This document shows positions 1-7,791 of a stretch of DNA of 21,932 nt, one piece after another (the stretch's first letter is position 1; each line of letters opens with the position of its first letter). The translations under genes and the position numbers were made by a program. Location: positions 53,620 through 75,551 of the forward strand of contig DEIC01000041.1 of assembly GCA_002352285.1 (NCBI GenBank). The letters run 5' to 3'. Below the pieces are notes generated by a model that had not been told where the DNA came from, made no database searches, and was given only the letters and a program-made list of their open reading frames with translations. Origin of the DNA: Alphaproteobacteria bacterium UBA2784 (GTDB lineage Bacteria > Pseudomonadota > Alphaproteobacteria > Micropepsales > Micropepsaceae).

Positions 1-294
1 GACCACGCGCTGGACCGGTTGGGGCTTATGCGCCTTGCCGATACGCCAATCCAGTATCTGTCGGCGGGTCAGCGCAAGCGCGTGGCGCTGGCGCGCGCGT
101 TCCAGATGCAAAAGCCGCTCTGGCTGATGGATGAGCCGCTCTCGGCCCTCGACGATGACGGGCGTGCGCGCGTGGCCGGCATCATCCGCGCGCATGTGGC
201 CCAAGGCGGCACCATCATTGCCGCCACGCATGAGCCGATTGATGCGGCGGCGGCGCGCATTGTGATCGGACCCGCAGAGGCGCGCGCTGCATGA
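1..294 (+). CDS. ccmA: Heme exporter ATP-binding protein CcmA (3' part)
   Basis: This is the C-terminal part of the ABC transporter ATPase that powers the CcmAB(CD) complex, which releases holo-CcmE during cytochrome c maturation; it sits on the cytoplasmic face of the inner membrane. The reading frame is open from base 1, so the start and Walker A motif lie upstream of the window. Visible are the ABC signature (LSAGQRKRVALARA), Walker B (LWLMDEPLSALDD) and the switch histidine (AATHEP). The stop overlaps the ccmB start by 3 bases, so translation is probably coupled. The identification rests on these motifs together with ccmB, ccmC, ccmD and ccmG directly downstream; alone the fragment could be any small ABC ATPase. 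Confidence 0.93.
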   Translation, partial: DHALDRLGLMRLADTPIQYLSAGQRKRVALARAFQMQKPLWLMDEPLSALDDDGRARVAGIIRAHVAQGGTIIAATHEPIDAAAARIVIGPAEARAA

Positions 295-956
295 CCGCGT
301 TTCTCGCCCTCGTGCGCCGCGATGTGATGCTCTCGTTCCGCATTGGCGGCGGCGCGGTGCTGGGTCTTGTCTTTTTCCTGACAGTTGGCGCGCTGATGCC
401 GCTGGGCATCGGGCCGGAGCCGCAGCTCCTTTCGAAAATTGCGCCGGGACTCATCTGGGTGCTGGCGGTGCTGACGGCTCTTCTGACGCTTGACCGGCTG
501 TTTCAGGCGGATTTTGAAGATGGCAGTCTTGACCAGCTGGCGCTGGGCCAATTGCCGTTGTGGCTTGTCGTGCTGGGCAAGGTGCTGGCGCATTGGCTGA
601 CCACGGGTCTGCCGCTCTGTCTGTTTGCGCCGTTGATGGGTGTGCTTTTTGGCCTTGCGCCCGAGGGCTATTGGCCGCTGGTGCTGGGGCTTCTTCTCGG
701 GACGCCGGCCTTGAGCCTGACAGGCGCGATGGGCGCCGCGCTCACGGTTGCCCTGCGGCGCGGCGGATTGCTCCTTTCACTCATCGTTCTTCCGCTCTAT
801 ATCCCGGTCCTCATCTTCGGGGCGGGCAGCGCCATCATGGCGGTTGACGGGCTTGGCGCTGACGGCGCGCTGATGATGGTTTCTGCCCTCTCGCTTTTCT
901 CTCTTGTTGTCTCGTTGCCCTTGTCGGCGCTTTCACTGAAGACCCATCTTTCGTGA
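291..956 (+). CDS. ccmB: Heme exporter membrane protein CcmB
   Basis: CcmB is the membrane subunit that pairs with CcmA in cytochrome c maturation (system I). The 221-residue length is normal for the family. The protein is almost wholly hydrophobic, with about six membrane segments. The N-terminal part reads as a typical CcmB start (FLALVRRDVMLSFRIGG), followed by a conserved-looking stretch at about residues 60-75 (LDRLFQADFEDGSLDQL). The ATG overlaps the ccmA stop, and the end overlaps the GTG start of ccmC by 4 bases. Family membership comes from sequence pattern and operon position; it has no catalytic motif of its own. Confidence 0.95.
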   Translation: MTAFLALVRRDVMLSFRIGGGAVLGLVFFLTVGALMPLGIGPEPQLLSKIAPGLIWVLAVLTALLTLDRLFQADFEDGSLDQLALGQLPLWLVVLGKVLAHWLTTGLPLCLFAPLMGVLFGLAPEGYWPLVLGLLLGTPALSLTGAMGAALTVALRRGGLLLSLIVLPLYIPVLIFGAGSAIMAVDGLGADGALMMVSALSLFSLVVSLPLSALSLKTHLS

Positions 957-1714
957 TCCAGCGATTTGCCAACCCCAAACGGTTTGATGCGATTGCCCGG
1001 CGCGTGGCGCCGGTGATGGCAGTGGCTGCGGCTGCGTGTCTGGCGTGGGGCGTGTGGCTTGCGCTCTTTGATTCACCGCCCGACTTCCGGCAGGGCGATA
1101 CGGTGCGCATCATGTATGTGCATGTGCCCGCCGCATGGATGGCGTCAGCCGTCTATGTGCTGATTGCGGTGGCCAGTGCGGTGTCGCTGATCTTCCGTCA
1201 TCCGCTGGCCGATGTGGCGGCGCGTGCGGCGGCGCCCTTCGGTCTTGCCTTCACGTTTCTTGCGCTTGTCACCGGCTCGCTGTGGGGCAAGCCGATGTGG
1301 GGCACGTGGTGGGTGTGGGACGCGCGGCTGACTTCTGTGCTGGTGCTGTTCTTCCTTTATGCGGGCTATATCGCCGTGTGGCAGGCGATGGAGGACACGC
1401 AAAAGGCCGCGCGTGCGGCGGCGATCCTTGCACTGGCGGGTTCCGTCAACATTCCCATCATCCGGTTTTCGGTTGACTGGTGGAATTCATTGCATCAACC
1501 CGCCAGCGTGTTCCGCGCCGAGGGGCCGACCATCGACAGTTCCATGCTGTGGCCGCTGGGCGTGATGGCGCTGGCGTACACGTTCCTGTTCGCGGCGCTG
1601 TGGCTTTACGCCATCCGCACTGAGATTGCCGCGCGGCGCGCGCGCACGCTTGCCATGATGGTCGCATCTCGTGACGAGGCCGCCGATGGCACAGGGGAGG
1701 CGCGTCATGCCTGA
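953..1714 (+). CDS. ccmC: Heme-handling protein CcmC
   Basis: CcmC presents heme on the periplasmic side of the inner membrane for covalent attachment to the chaperone CcmE. The protein has 253 residues and about six membrane segments. The tryptophan-rich heme-binding WWD motif is at about residues 116-123 (WGTWWVWD), followed by ARLTSVL. The two expected axial histidines are visible at residue 57 (MYVHVPAAW) and residue 181 (SLHQPAS). The start is GTG at 953, overlapping the ccmB stop (GTGA), a typical coupled junction. The C-terminal tail is basic (ARRARTL) and overlaps the start of ccmD. It is separated from the related CcmF by its short length and single WWD domain. Confidence 0.97.
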   Translation: MIQRFANPKRFDAIARRVAPVMAVAAAACLAWGVWLALFDSPPDFRQGDTVRIMYVHVPAAWMASAVYVLIAVASAVSLIFRHPLADVAARAAAPFGLAFTFLALVTGSLWGKPMWGTWWVWDARLTSVLVLFFLYAGYIAVWQAMEDTQKAARAAAILALAGSVNIPIIRFSVDWWNSLHQPASVFRAEGPTIDSSMLWPLGVMALAYTFLFAALWLYAIRTEIAARRARTLAMMVASRDEAADGTGEARHA

Positions 1715-1889
1715 CCCAGGCAACTTTTTTGACATGGGCGGTTATGCTGCCTTTGTGTGGCCAGCCTATGGCGTTTCGCTCGTCGTGCTGTGCGCGCTGG
1801 TAGCGGGCACGCTGATCCGCCGCCGCCGCGTGCTGCGTCAGCTGGCAGCGCTTGAGCGTGCGGCGGGCAACTCTCCGGAAAATCAGTGA
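1707..1889 (+). CDS. ccmD: Heme exporter protein CcmD
   Basis: CcmD is a small single-span membrane protein that tethers CcmABC to holo-CcmE and helps release it. The product has 60 residues: an N-terminal FFDMGGYAAFVWPAYG motif typical of CcmD, one membrane helix at about residues 20-38, then a basic cytoplasmic tail (RRRRVLRQL). I chose the ATG at 1707, inside the last codons of ccmC, rather than an upstream ATG at 1671, because the family signature begins directly after it and the ccm genes all overlap. The stop touches the start region of ccmG. Confidence 0.92.
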   Translation: MPDPGNFFDMGGYAAFVWPAYGVSLVVLCALVAGTLIRRRRVLRQLAALERAAGNSPENQ

Positions 1890-2425
1890 TGATGCGGCGC
1901 ATGATCCTTGTTGCGCCGCTGATCGTGTTTGCCGCGATGGCCATCTTCTTTCTGGTCACGCTTGAGTCCACGCGCGTGACGGGGCCGCAAAGCCCGCTGA
2001 TCGGAAAGCCCGCGCCTGGGCTTTTGCTGGACGGCGTTGCTGGATCGGGCGCGCCGGGGCTTTCCTCGGCCGACATTCAGGGCAAAGTTGTCATCGTCAA
2101 TGTGTTTGCCTCGTGGTGCACGCCCTGCCGCATTGAGCATCCCCTTCTGATCGAGCTGGCGCGGGCGCATCTCGTTGTCGGCATCAATTACAAGGACAAG
2201 CCAGACGCCGCGCGTGCGTTTCTGGACGAACTCGGCAATCCTTACGCCCGCATTGGTGCGGATGGCGATGGCCGCGCAGGGATCGATTGGGGCATTACCG
2301 GCGTTCCCGAGACCTATGTGGTCGATGCGCAGGGGATTGTGGTGTGGAAGATCGGCGGGCCGCTGACGCCCGACATTGTCAGCGCCGAGCTGTTGCCGCT
2401 GCTCGCGCGGCTTTCCGGCAACTGA
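1889..2425 (+). CDS. ccmG: Thiol:disulfide interchange protein CcmG/DsbE
   Basis: CcmG is a membrane-anchored periplasmic thioredoxin-like protein that reduces the heme-binding CXXCH cysteines of apocytochrome c, or the CcmH-apocytochrome disulfide. An N-terminal membrane anchor spans about residues 6-24. A thioredoxin fold follows, with the active site WCTPC at residues 76-80 and a GVPETYVVD cis-proline loop typical of CcmG. The length of about 178 residues is normal. Three candidate starts are adjacent: GTG 1886, ATG 1889 and ATG 1892. I prefer 1889, which shares one base with the ccmD stop. It is the last gene of the ccmABCDG run; ccmE, ccmF and ccmH must be elsewhere. Confidence 0.95.
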   Translation: MMRRMILVAPLIVFAAMAIFFLVTLESTRVTGPQSPLIGKPAPGLLLDGVAGSGAPGLSSADIQGKVVIVNVFASWCTPCRIEHPLLIELARAHLVVGINYKDKPDAARAFLDELGNPYARIGADGDGRAGIDWGITGVPETYVVDAQGIVVWKIGGPLTPDIVSAELLPLLARLSGN

Positions 2426-2492
2426 CATTAACCGGCAAGCAACCATGTTCGGCGATGCTGAGCGCGTCGTTTGATGGTGAATGACCGGTTAA

Positions 2493-2927
2493 ATGAAGAT
2501 CACGCCCGCCCAGCTTGCCGCACTATCGGCTCAGGCCAACGCCCAGCGCACAGCGGCGCAGGGCCCGGCTGAGCGTGCGCGTGCGCCGCAGACGCAGACG
2601 GTCAATTCCCCTGTCAAGACACCGCCGCGCACAGCGCCCCGCGCTGATGGGGGTGAGGCGTTTGTTCCCCTCAAGGCGCCGGAACTTGCACGGCCGCAGG
2701 CGAAGGCTGCACCTGCCGCGTCGCCCGCTGTTGCGGCCAGTGCGCCCCTCGCGCCGGTGGCCAAGGCAGCCGGGCTTGATCGTGCGGCAATCATTGCAGC
2801 GGCCTATGGCCGGCCTGCAGAGACAGCGCGGGCGCAAAACATTCCCGCAGCCTGGCGTGAAGCGCCGATGGCGGGCACCCGGCCGGCCTGGGTGCCGCCC
2901 GGTTCGACCCTCGACATCAAAGTCTGA
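2493..2927 (+). CDS. Hypothetical Ala/Pro-rich protein
   Basis: I do not recognise a family. The 144-residue product starts MKITPAQLAALSAQANAQR and is rich in Ala, Pro, Gln and Arg, so the first 100 residues are probably disordered or linker-like. There is no signal peptide, membrane segment or cysteine. The more ordered part is the C-terminus: a short helix-like LDRAAIIAAAYGR, then WREAP and an ending that reads as a motif (RPAWVPPGSTLDIKV). Codon use is like the neighbours. It starts 67 bases after ccmG with no clear ribosome binding site, and its stop codon is directly followed by the stop of convergent marR. That it is a real gene is likely but not certain. Confidence 0.65.
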   Translation: MKITPAQLAALSAQANAQRTAAQGPAERARAPQTQTVNSPVKTPPRTAPRADGGEAFVPLKAPELARPQAKAAPAASPAVAASAPLAPVAKAAGLDRAAIIAAAYGRPAETARAQNIPAAWREAPMAGTRPAWVPPGSTLDIKV

Positions 2928-3383
2928 TCAGTCTTTCGCATCCGAAAGAGCGGCGATGGCGGCCAGCGCCTTTATCAGTTCGCCGCGCTTTGGCGCGGGA
3001 ACGGCGGCCATCAATTTTGCCTCGGTACGGCTGGCGGCATTGGCCATGGCCTTGATTGCCCGCAACCCCTTTGGCGTCAGGCGCACGGCATTTGCCCGGG
3101 CATCTTCGGTCAGGCGCTTGCGCGTCACGTAATCGCGCGCAATCAGGCGGGACAGCATTTCAGCCAGCGTTGAACGATCAATGCCGGTGGCGTCCACCAG
3201 GCTTGCCTGACTTGCGCCATTGTGGGTGTTGATGGCGGCAAGCACAGCATGTTGCCGCGCGGTCAAGCCACCCTTGCCCGCCTCGGCCGCATAAAGATCA
3301 TCGGCCAGCTGGTGGCAGCGGCGCAACAACTGGCTGAGCGGGATATGGCTGTTGGCTGATGTTTTGCCGCTGCGTGATGCCAT
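2928..3383 (-). CDS. MarR-family transcriptional regulator
   Basis: A 151-residue winged helix-turn-helix regulator; MarR proteins bind DNA as dimers and often release it on binding a small phenolic or oxidising ligand. Visible are the dimerisation helix at about residues 14-35, an HTH at about 57-80 (ASQASLVDATGIDRSTLAEM), the wing at about 86-103 (RKRLTEDARANAVRLTPKG) and C-terminal helices. It has a single cysteine (residue 23). The gene is divergent from the Nudix gene, and the shared 143-base gap holds an inverted repeat GAACG-4-CGTTC (3390-3403) just upstream of its ATG, a possible autoregulatory site. Its target is unknown. Confidence 0.88.
   Translation of the reverse strand: MASRSGKTSANSHIPLSQLLRRCHQLADDLYAAEAGKGGLTARQHAVLAAINTHNGASQASLVDATGIDRSTLAEMLSRLIARDYVTRKRLTEDARANAVRLTPKGLRAIKAMANAASRTEAKLMAAVPAPKRGELIKALAAIAALSDAKD
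2932..2949. other. Small hairpin at the hypothetical/marR junction
   Basis: TCTTTCG (2932-2938) and CGAAAGA (2943-2949) form a perfect 7-bp stem with a 4-base loop, directly after the stop codon of the hypothetical gene and inside the last codons of marR. No T-tract follows on either strand, so it may be a weak terminator or chance. Confidence 0.3.
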
Positions 3384-3389
3384 GGTCCC

Positions 3390-3403
3390 GAACGCCCCCG
3401 TTC
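3390..3403. promoter_or_regulatory. Possible operator palindrome upstream of marR
   Basis: An inverted repeat GAACG-CCCC-CGTTC lies 7 bases upstream of the marR start codon, in the gap shared with the divergent Nudix gene. Position and symmetry suit an autoregulatory MarR site. At 5 bp per arm it could easily occur by chance, and I see no second copy in the gap. Confidence 0.25.
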
Positions 3404-3526
3404 ATCCGTATCCGTCATATCGGCGCGGACATTAGCATGAGCGAATAAAGAGAAAAGCGGGGAATGAACTTTTCCACAGGTCATTTCCTCCTTGTGCGGC
3501 GGCACTGGCCGTTGCAGCCTTTTTCA

Positions 3527-4069
3527 ATGAGCGATGAAAAACAAAAGCCGCCTGCCGGGCAGCCCTTTGCCAATTTCGACCGCCGCGTGCCCGACGGGGA
3601 CAGTCTGGAGCGGCTGGTCTGCCGCGACTGTGGACACATCCATTACGCCAATCCCAAAATCGTGGTCGGCTGCGTGGTGGCGCATGAAGGCAAGATATTG
3701 ATGTGCCGCCGCGCCATCGAACCGCGGCGCGGATATTGGACTATCCCGGCGGGGTATCTGGAAGAACACGAGACGATCGAAGCTGGCGCGCGGCGTGAAG
3801 CCATGGAAGAGGCCATGGCCGATGTCGTGCTGGACGGGCTTCTGGGCGTCTATAACGTCGCGCGGATCAGCCAGGTGCAGCTGATCTATCGCGCGCGGCT
3901 GGCGCGTCCGTCATTTGCGGCGGGGCCTGAGAGCCTTGAGGTCGCGCTCTATGGCTGGGACGAAATCCCGTGGAGCGAACTTGCGTTTCCCACTGTGAAG
4001 CTTGCGCTCACGCATTACCGGCAGGTGGAGGGGCAGGCGCTTTTTGCGCCGTTTACGAATCCGCTTTGA
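3527..4069 (+). CDS. Nudix hydrolase with zinc-ribbon-like N-terminus
   Basis: Nudix enzymes hydrolyse nucleoside diphosphates linked to another group, such as ADP-ribose or NAD(H)-like compounds; the substrate here is unknown. From the ATG at 3527 the protein has 180 residues. An RRVPDGDSLERLVCRDCG segment carries a single CXXC pair (C32, C35), resembling half of the zinc ribbon found in this subfamily. The Nudix box follows at about residues 76-98: G76, E82, R90-E91 and E94-E95 are present, but the usual late glycine is Met97. I prefer 3527 over the ATG at 3464 because the extra 21 residues (MNFSTGHFLLVRRHWPLQPF) do not look like the family. The end overlaps convergent yciB by 17 bases. Confidence 0.85.
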   Translation: MSDEKQKPPAGQPFANFDRRVPDGDSLERLVCRDCGHIHYANPKIVVGCVVAHEGKILMCRRAIEPRRGYWTIPAGYLEEHETIEAGARREAMEEAMADVVLDGLLGVYNVARISQVQLIYRARLARPSFAAGPESLEVALYGWDEIPWSELAFPTVKLALTHYRQVEGQALFAPFTNPL

Positions 4070-4655
4070 CGGGTTCTGCTTCGCTCTCGGGTGCGGGCTT
4101 GATGGTGTGGCGCTCAATCAGCGGCACCTGAAACACAAAGAAGCCGATCATGATCGGATAGACGCCCCAGATTTTGTACGCGGCCCAGAACTCGGTGGAA
4201 AAATTCGTCCACACCAGATGATTGGCGATTGCGAGCGTGAAGAAAAGGCAAGCCATGCGGATGGTGAGCTTGCGCCAGCCGGTGTCATCCAGCTGGAACG
4301 CCATCTCCAGCACGATCTTGAGGAAGTACTTCTTCCACCACAGACCGGCCAGCAGCAGCACACCCAGCACGGTGTTATAGATCGTAGGCCTGATCTTGAT
4401 GAAGAACTCATCGCGAAAGGCGAGCGTTAACGCACCAAAGGCCAGCACAACGATGAGCGCAAAGCTCATCAACGGCGACAGGCGCCGTTCAATGGCAAAG
4501 GCAATGGCCGCCGACAGCACCATCGCGCCCATCAGGACGGCGGTTGCGATGAAAATGTCGCTGGCCAGGAGCGTGATGAAGAAAATGCCGACGGGGGCGA
4601 GCTCCAGCACATGCCGGACAGAAGCTTTCATGCGGCGCGGCGCAAGCGTGGTCAT
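4053..4655 (-). CDS. yciB: Inner membrane protein YciB / septation protein A (IspZ)
   Basis: YciB/IspZ is a multi-span inner membrane protein tied to envelope maintenance and septation in several proteobacteria; its biochemical role is not settled. The 200-residue product has about five to six membrane segments, and family-typical stretches include LELAPVGIFFITLL, the region with GLWWKKYFLK, and WTNFSTEFWAAYKIW. The start is the ATG at 4655, whose ATGA overlaps the ftsY stop, making it the last gene of the dapF-mtaB-ftsY-yciB operon. The C-terminus (KPAPESEAEPVKADS) is short and acidic. Its stop lies inside the 3' end of the convergent Nudix gene. Confidence 0.93.
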   Translation of the reverse strand: MTTLAPRRMKASVRHVLELAPVGIFFITLLASDIFIATAVLMGAMVLSAAIAFAIERRLSPLMSFALIVVLAFGALTLAFRDEFFIKIRPTIYNTVLGVLLLAGLWWKKYFLKIVLEMAFQLDDTGWRKLTIRMACLFFTLAIANHLVWTNFSTEFWAAYKIWGVYPIMIGFFVFQVPLIERHTIKPAPESEAEPVKADS

Positions 4656-5617
4656 GCATCAGGTCCGAAGGTTTCGAGCCCGACCAGAGCGCGGGCAAAG
4701 GTTTTGGCCTCAAAGGGCGCCAGCTCGTCGATGGCCTCGCCAAAGCCGATGAAGCGCACCGGCAGGCCAAAGCGCTCCACAATCTGCACCAGCACGCCGC
4801 CGCGCGCGGTGCCATCCAGCTTGGTGACGGCAAGACCGGTCACACCTGCGGTGGCGCCGAAAATTTCTGCCTGCGCCACGGCGTTCTGGCCGGTGGTGGC
4901 ATCCAGCACCAAAAGTGTTTCATGCGGGGCGTCGGGCGACTGCTTTTTCAGGACGCGCACGATCTTGGCGAGTTCCTGCATCAATCCGGCCTTGTTCTGA
5001 AGGCGGCCAGCCGTGTCGATCAGCAGCACATCTGCGCCCGCATTGCGCGCTTCGCTCAACGCGTCATGGGCAAGGCTTGCCGCGTCGCTGCCCGGCGCGC
5101 GGGCGATGACCGGTACATTCGCGCGCTCGCCCCAGACTTTCAGCTGATCGATGGCCGCGGCGCGGAAGGTGTCACCTGCCGCGATCATCACCTTGCGGCC
5201 GGATGACGCAAAGCGTGCAGCGAGCTTGCCGATGGTTGTGGTCTTGCCGCCACCATTGACGCCGACCACAAGGATGACATGCGGCTTTGCATCCGTGATG
5301 AGCAGATTCTTTTCGGCGGGCGCCAGCAGGGCGGCGATTTCCTCTGCCAGCACGTCGCGCAGTTCGGCAGGCGTGATGTCCTTGTCGTGGCGGCGCGCGC
5401 CGATCGCCTTGGCAATCTTGCGGGCGGGGCCGGGGCCGAGATCGGACGTGATCAGCAGTTCTTCGAGATCGAAGACGGCATCGGCGTCGAGCTTGCGCTT
5501 GGTGAAAAGCGCAGTCACGCCATCGGCCAGCCGGTCGGTGGAACGCTTCAGCCCCGCCTTCAGGCGCGCGAACATGCCCTTCTTTGCGGGCACGTCTTTC
5601 AGCGTGTCGTCGCTCAT
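4652..5617 (-). CDS. ftsY: Signal recognition particle receptor FtsY
   Basis: FtsY is the SRP GTPase receptor that docks Ffh-ribosome complexes at the inner membrane for co-translational insertion. The 321-residue protein has a helical N domain at about residues 20-100 and an NG GTPase domain with G1 GVNGGGKTTT (119-128), DTFRAAA (149-155), DTAGR (201-205), TKLDG (265-269) and the closing GFGEAIDELAPF (291-302). It lacks the long acidic A domain seen in Escherichia coli and has only a short basic N-terminal segment (MFARLKAGLKRS) that could bind lipid. Both ends overlap neighbours by 4 bases (ATGA). It is told apart from Ffh by the absence of an M domain. Confidence 0.98.
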   Translation of the reverse strand: MSDDTLKDVPAKKGMFARLKAGLKRSTDRLADGVTALFTKRKLDADAVFDLEELLITSDLGPGPARKIAKAIGARRHDKDITPAELRDVLAEEIAALLAPAEKNLLITDAKPHVILVVGVNGGGKTTTIGKLAARFASSGRKVMIAAGDTFRAAAIDQLKVWGERANVPVIARAPGSDAASLAHDALSEARNAGADVLLIDTAGRLQNKAGLMQELAKIVRVLKKQSPDAPHETLLVLDATTGQNAVAQAEIFGATAGVTGLAVTKLDGTARGGVLVQIVERFGLPVRFIGFGEAIDELAPFEAKTFARALVGLETFGPDA

Positions 5618-6903
5618 GCGGCAAGCGCCCCGCTGGCGGCCTGCGCCTGCAATGTGGTGCGTGTTGCCGCCGTAATGCTGGTCTCAATGATCGCGCCGGG
5701 TGTCGCGGGTTTATCCAGAATCACTTCACAGAAATCGGGCGCGCGGGCGCGCAATGGCTCCTCGACCAGCACGCTGAGCGTGCGGCCCACTTGCCGCGCC
5801 AGATGGCGCGCGAGAGCATCCTCGCCCTTGTCGCGCAGTGCAGCCGCGCGGGCACGGATGACCGTGCCGGAAAGTTGCGGCATGCGTGCGGCGGGCGTGC
5901 CCTTGCGCGGACTGAACGGAAAGACGTGCAGGAACGAAAGACCGCATTCGTCCACCAGCTCGAGTGAACGCGCGAACATCTCATCCGTCTCGGTCGGAAA
6001 ACCCGCAATGATGTCGGCGCCAAATGCAATGTCCGTGCGGCGTGCGCGCAGATCGGCACACAGACGGATCGCATCTTCGCGCGCATGGCGGCGCTTCATG
6101 CGCTTCAGGATCATGTTGTCGCCTGCCTGGAGCGAGAGGTGGAGATGCGGCATCAGGCGCGCCTCGCCCGTGACGAGTTCAAAAAGCGCCGGGTCGATTT
6201 CGACTGCATCCAGTGATGACAGGCGCAGACGCATCAACTCCGGCATGGCCTTGAGAATGCGGGCGCACAGATCGCCCAGCCTGGGCGCGCCCGGCAGATC
6301 AGTGCCATAAGAGGTGATGTCCACACCGGTCAGCACAATCTCGTTGATGCCGCCACCCACAAGGCGGCGCACCTGATCCACCACGGCCCCCATCGGCACA
6401 GAGCGCGAATTGCCCCGGCCATAGGGGATGATACAGAACGTGCAGCGGTGATCGCAGCCATTCTGCACCTGCACAAAGGCGCGGGCGCGATCCTTCAGCC
6501 CGTCGATCATGTGATGGGCGGTCTCGCGCAACTCCATGATGTCGTTGACCCGCACCTTTTCGGCGGCGCTGGCGCCAAAATCCGGCACGGCGGCATAGGC
6601 GGCGGCCTTTGCCTTGTCGGCGTTGCCGATCACGGCATCGACCTCCGGCATGGCGGCAAAGGTCTCGGGTTCTGTCTGGGCGGCGCAGCCCGTCACGATG
6701 ATGCGTGCGCCGGGGTGCTCGCGGCGCGTGCGGCGGATCTGCTGGCGGGCCTGACGCACCGCTTCGCCCGTGACCGCGCAAGTGTTGACGACGACAATGT
6801 TGTCTTCGCCGCTTTCGGCCAGTGCGGCGCGGATCTGCTCTGACTCATAGGCGTTGAGGCGGCAGCCAAAGGTGAGCACGTCGCGCCGTGCATTGTCTGT
6901 CAT
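5614..6903 (-). CDS. mtaB: tRNA t6A37 methylthiotransferase MtaB
   Basis: MtaB is a radical-SAM enzyme that adds a methylthio group to t6A at position 37 of ANN-decoding tRNAs, giving ms2t6A. The 429-residue product has the N-terminal UPF0004 domain with three cluster cysteines (C14 in TFGCRLNAYESE, C42 in NTCAVT, C73 in TGCAAQ). The radical-SAM motif CDHRCTFC follows (C150, C154, C157), then a TIM-barrel core and a C-terminal TRAM-like region. The NAYESE signature separates MtaB from MiaB and RimO. It overlaps dapF upstream and ftsY downstream by 4 bases each, so its expression should follow the whole operon. Confidence 0.96.
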   Translation of the reverse strand: MTDNARRDVLTFGCRLNAYESEQIRAALAESGEDNIVVVNTCAVTGEAVRQARQQIRRTRREHPGARIIVTGCAAQTEPETFAAMPEVDAVIGNADKAKAAAYAAVPDFGASAAEKVRVNDIMELRETAHHMIDGLKDRARAFVQVQNGCDHRCTFCIIPYGRGNSRSVPMGAVVDQVRRLVGGGINEIVLTGVDITSYGTDLPGAPRLGDLCARILKAMPELMRLRLSSLDAVEIDPALFELVTGEARLMPHLHLSLQAGDNMILKRMKRRHAREDAIRLCADLRARRTDIAFGADIIAGFPTETDEMFARSLELVDECGLSFLHVFPFSPRKGTPAARMPQLSGTVIRARAAALRDKGEDALARHLARQVGRTLSVLVEEPLRARAPDFCEVILDKPATPGAIIETSITAATRTTLQAQAASGALAA

Positions 6904-7784
6904 GGCGCGGCCCCCTGCATCAGGCGCGCAAGATCAGCGTCCACAATCCCATGAAAGCTTTCGGATGCGGGGCCGGTCATGATGACGTGGCTGTCTGCCT
7001 CGCGCCATTCGATCTCAAGGTCTCCGCCATCCAGCGTGATGGTGGCGCGACGTTCAACGAGGCCGCGGCGTTGTGCTGCGACCAATGTTGCGCAGGCGCC
7101 GGTGCCGCACGCCATGGTGATGCCCACGCCGCGCTCCCACACGCGCAGGCGGATATGGGTGCGCGAGAGGATTTGTGCGAACTCCACATTCGTCCGCTCA
7201 GGGAACAACGGATGATGCTCGATCATCGGCCCGATGCGGTCGATGGCGTGGGCGGTCACATCCTCAACGAAAAACACGCAATGCGGATTGCCCATGGAGA
7301 CGGCGGCCGGCGTGTGCAGCACGGGCGCATCAATCGGCCCGACCTTGATGTCGATGCGGCGGGTATCCATGCGTTCAGCCAGCGGAATCTCCTGCCAGTC
7401 CAGGCGGGGTGCGCCCATATCGACGCTGACGCTGCCATCGGCATTGACGGCGCAATCAAGCAGCCCCTGCACAACGCGGATGCGGATGCGGCTCCTGCCC
7501 GTTTCGGCGGCAGCCAGCCTGGCCACACAGCGCGCCGCATTGCCGCAATTCTCTGCCTCGGACCCGTCGGCATTGATGACGCGCATGCGCAGATCGGCGC
7601 CGTCGGTCTTTTCCATCACGATGACGCTGTCGCAGCCAATGCCAAAGCGCCGGTCAGCGAGCGCGCGGGCGGGTGCTCCGGCAACCGACAAAGGCTGCGT
7701 CCGGGCATCCAGCACGACAAAGTCGTTGCCGCAACCCTGCATCTTGCGGAAATGAAGCGGGCTCAATTGGGGAATGGCGTTCAT
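6900..7784 (-). CDS. dapF: Diaminopimelate epimerase
   Basis: DapF converts LL- to meso-diaminopimelate, the precursor of lysine and the peptidoglycan cross-link residue, using two cysteines as acid and base without cofactor. The 294-residue length is slightly longer than usual owing to the N-terminal MNAIPQLSPLHF. Catalytic cysteines are C80 (AENCGNAARC) and C226 (ACGTGACATL); the conserved start FRKMQGCGNDFVVLD and the MGNPHCVFF loop are present. It is the first gene of the coupled operon. No ribosome binding site precedes the ATG, and a promoter-like pair ends only 7 bases upstream, suggesting a leaderless transcript. Confidence 0.97.
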   Translation of the reverse strand: MNAIPQLSPLHFRKMQGCGNDFVVLDARTQPLSVAGAPARALADRRFGIGCDSVIVMEKTDGADLRMRVINADGSEAENCGNAARCVARLAAAETGRSRIRIRVVQGLLDCAVNADGSVSVDMGAPRLDWQEIPLAERMDTRRIDIKVGPIDAPVLHTPAAVSMGNPHCVFFVEDVTAHAIDRIGPMIEHHPLFPERTNVEFAQILSRTHIRLRVWERGVGITMACGTGACATLVAAQRRGLVERRATITLDGGDLEIEWREADSHVIMTGPASESFHGIVDADLARLMQGAAP

Positions 7785-7791
7785 GGGCGGG

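Noticed and set aside
5279..6310. A 343-codon plus-strand open frame antisense to ftsY and mtaB
   Set aside because: It crosses two conserved genes on the other strand and has no plausible domain or ribosome site.
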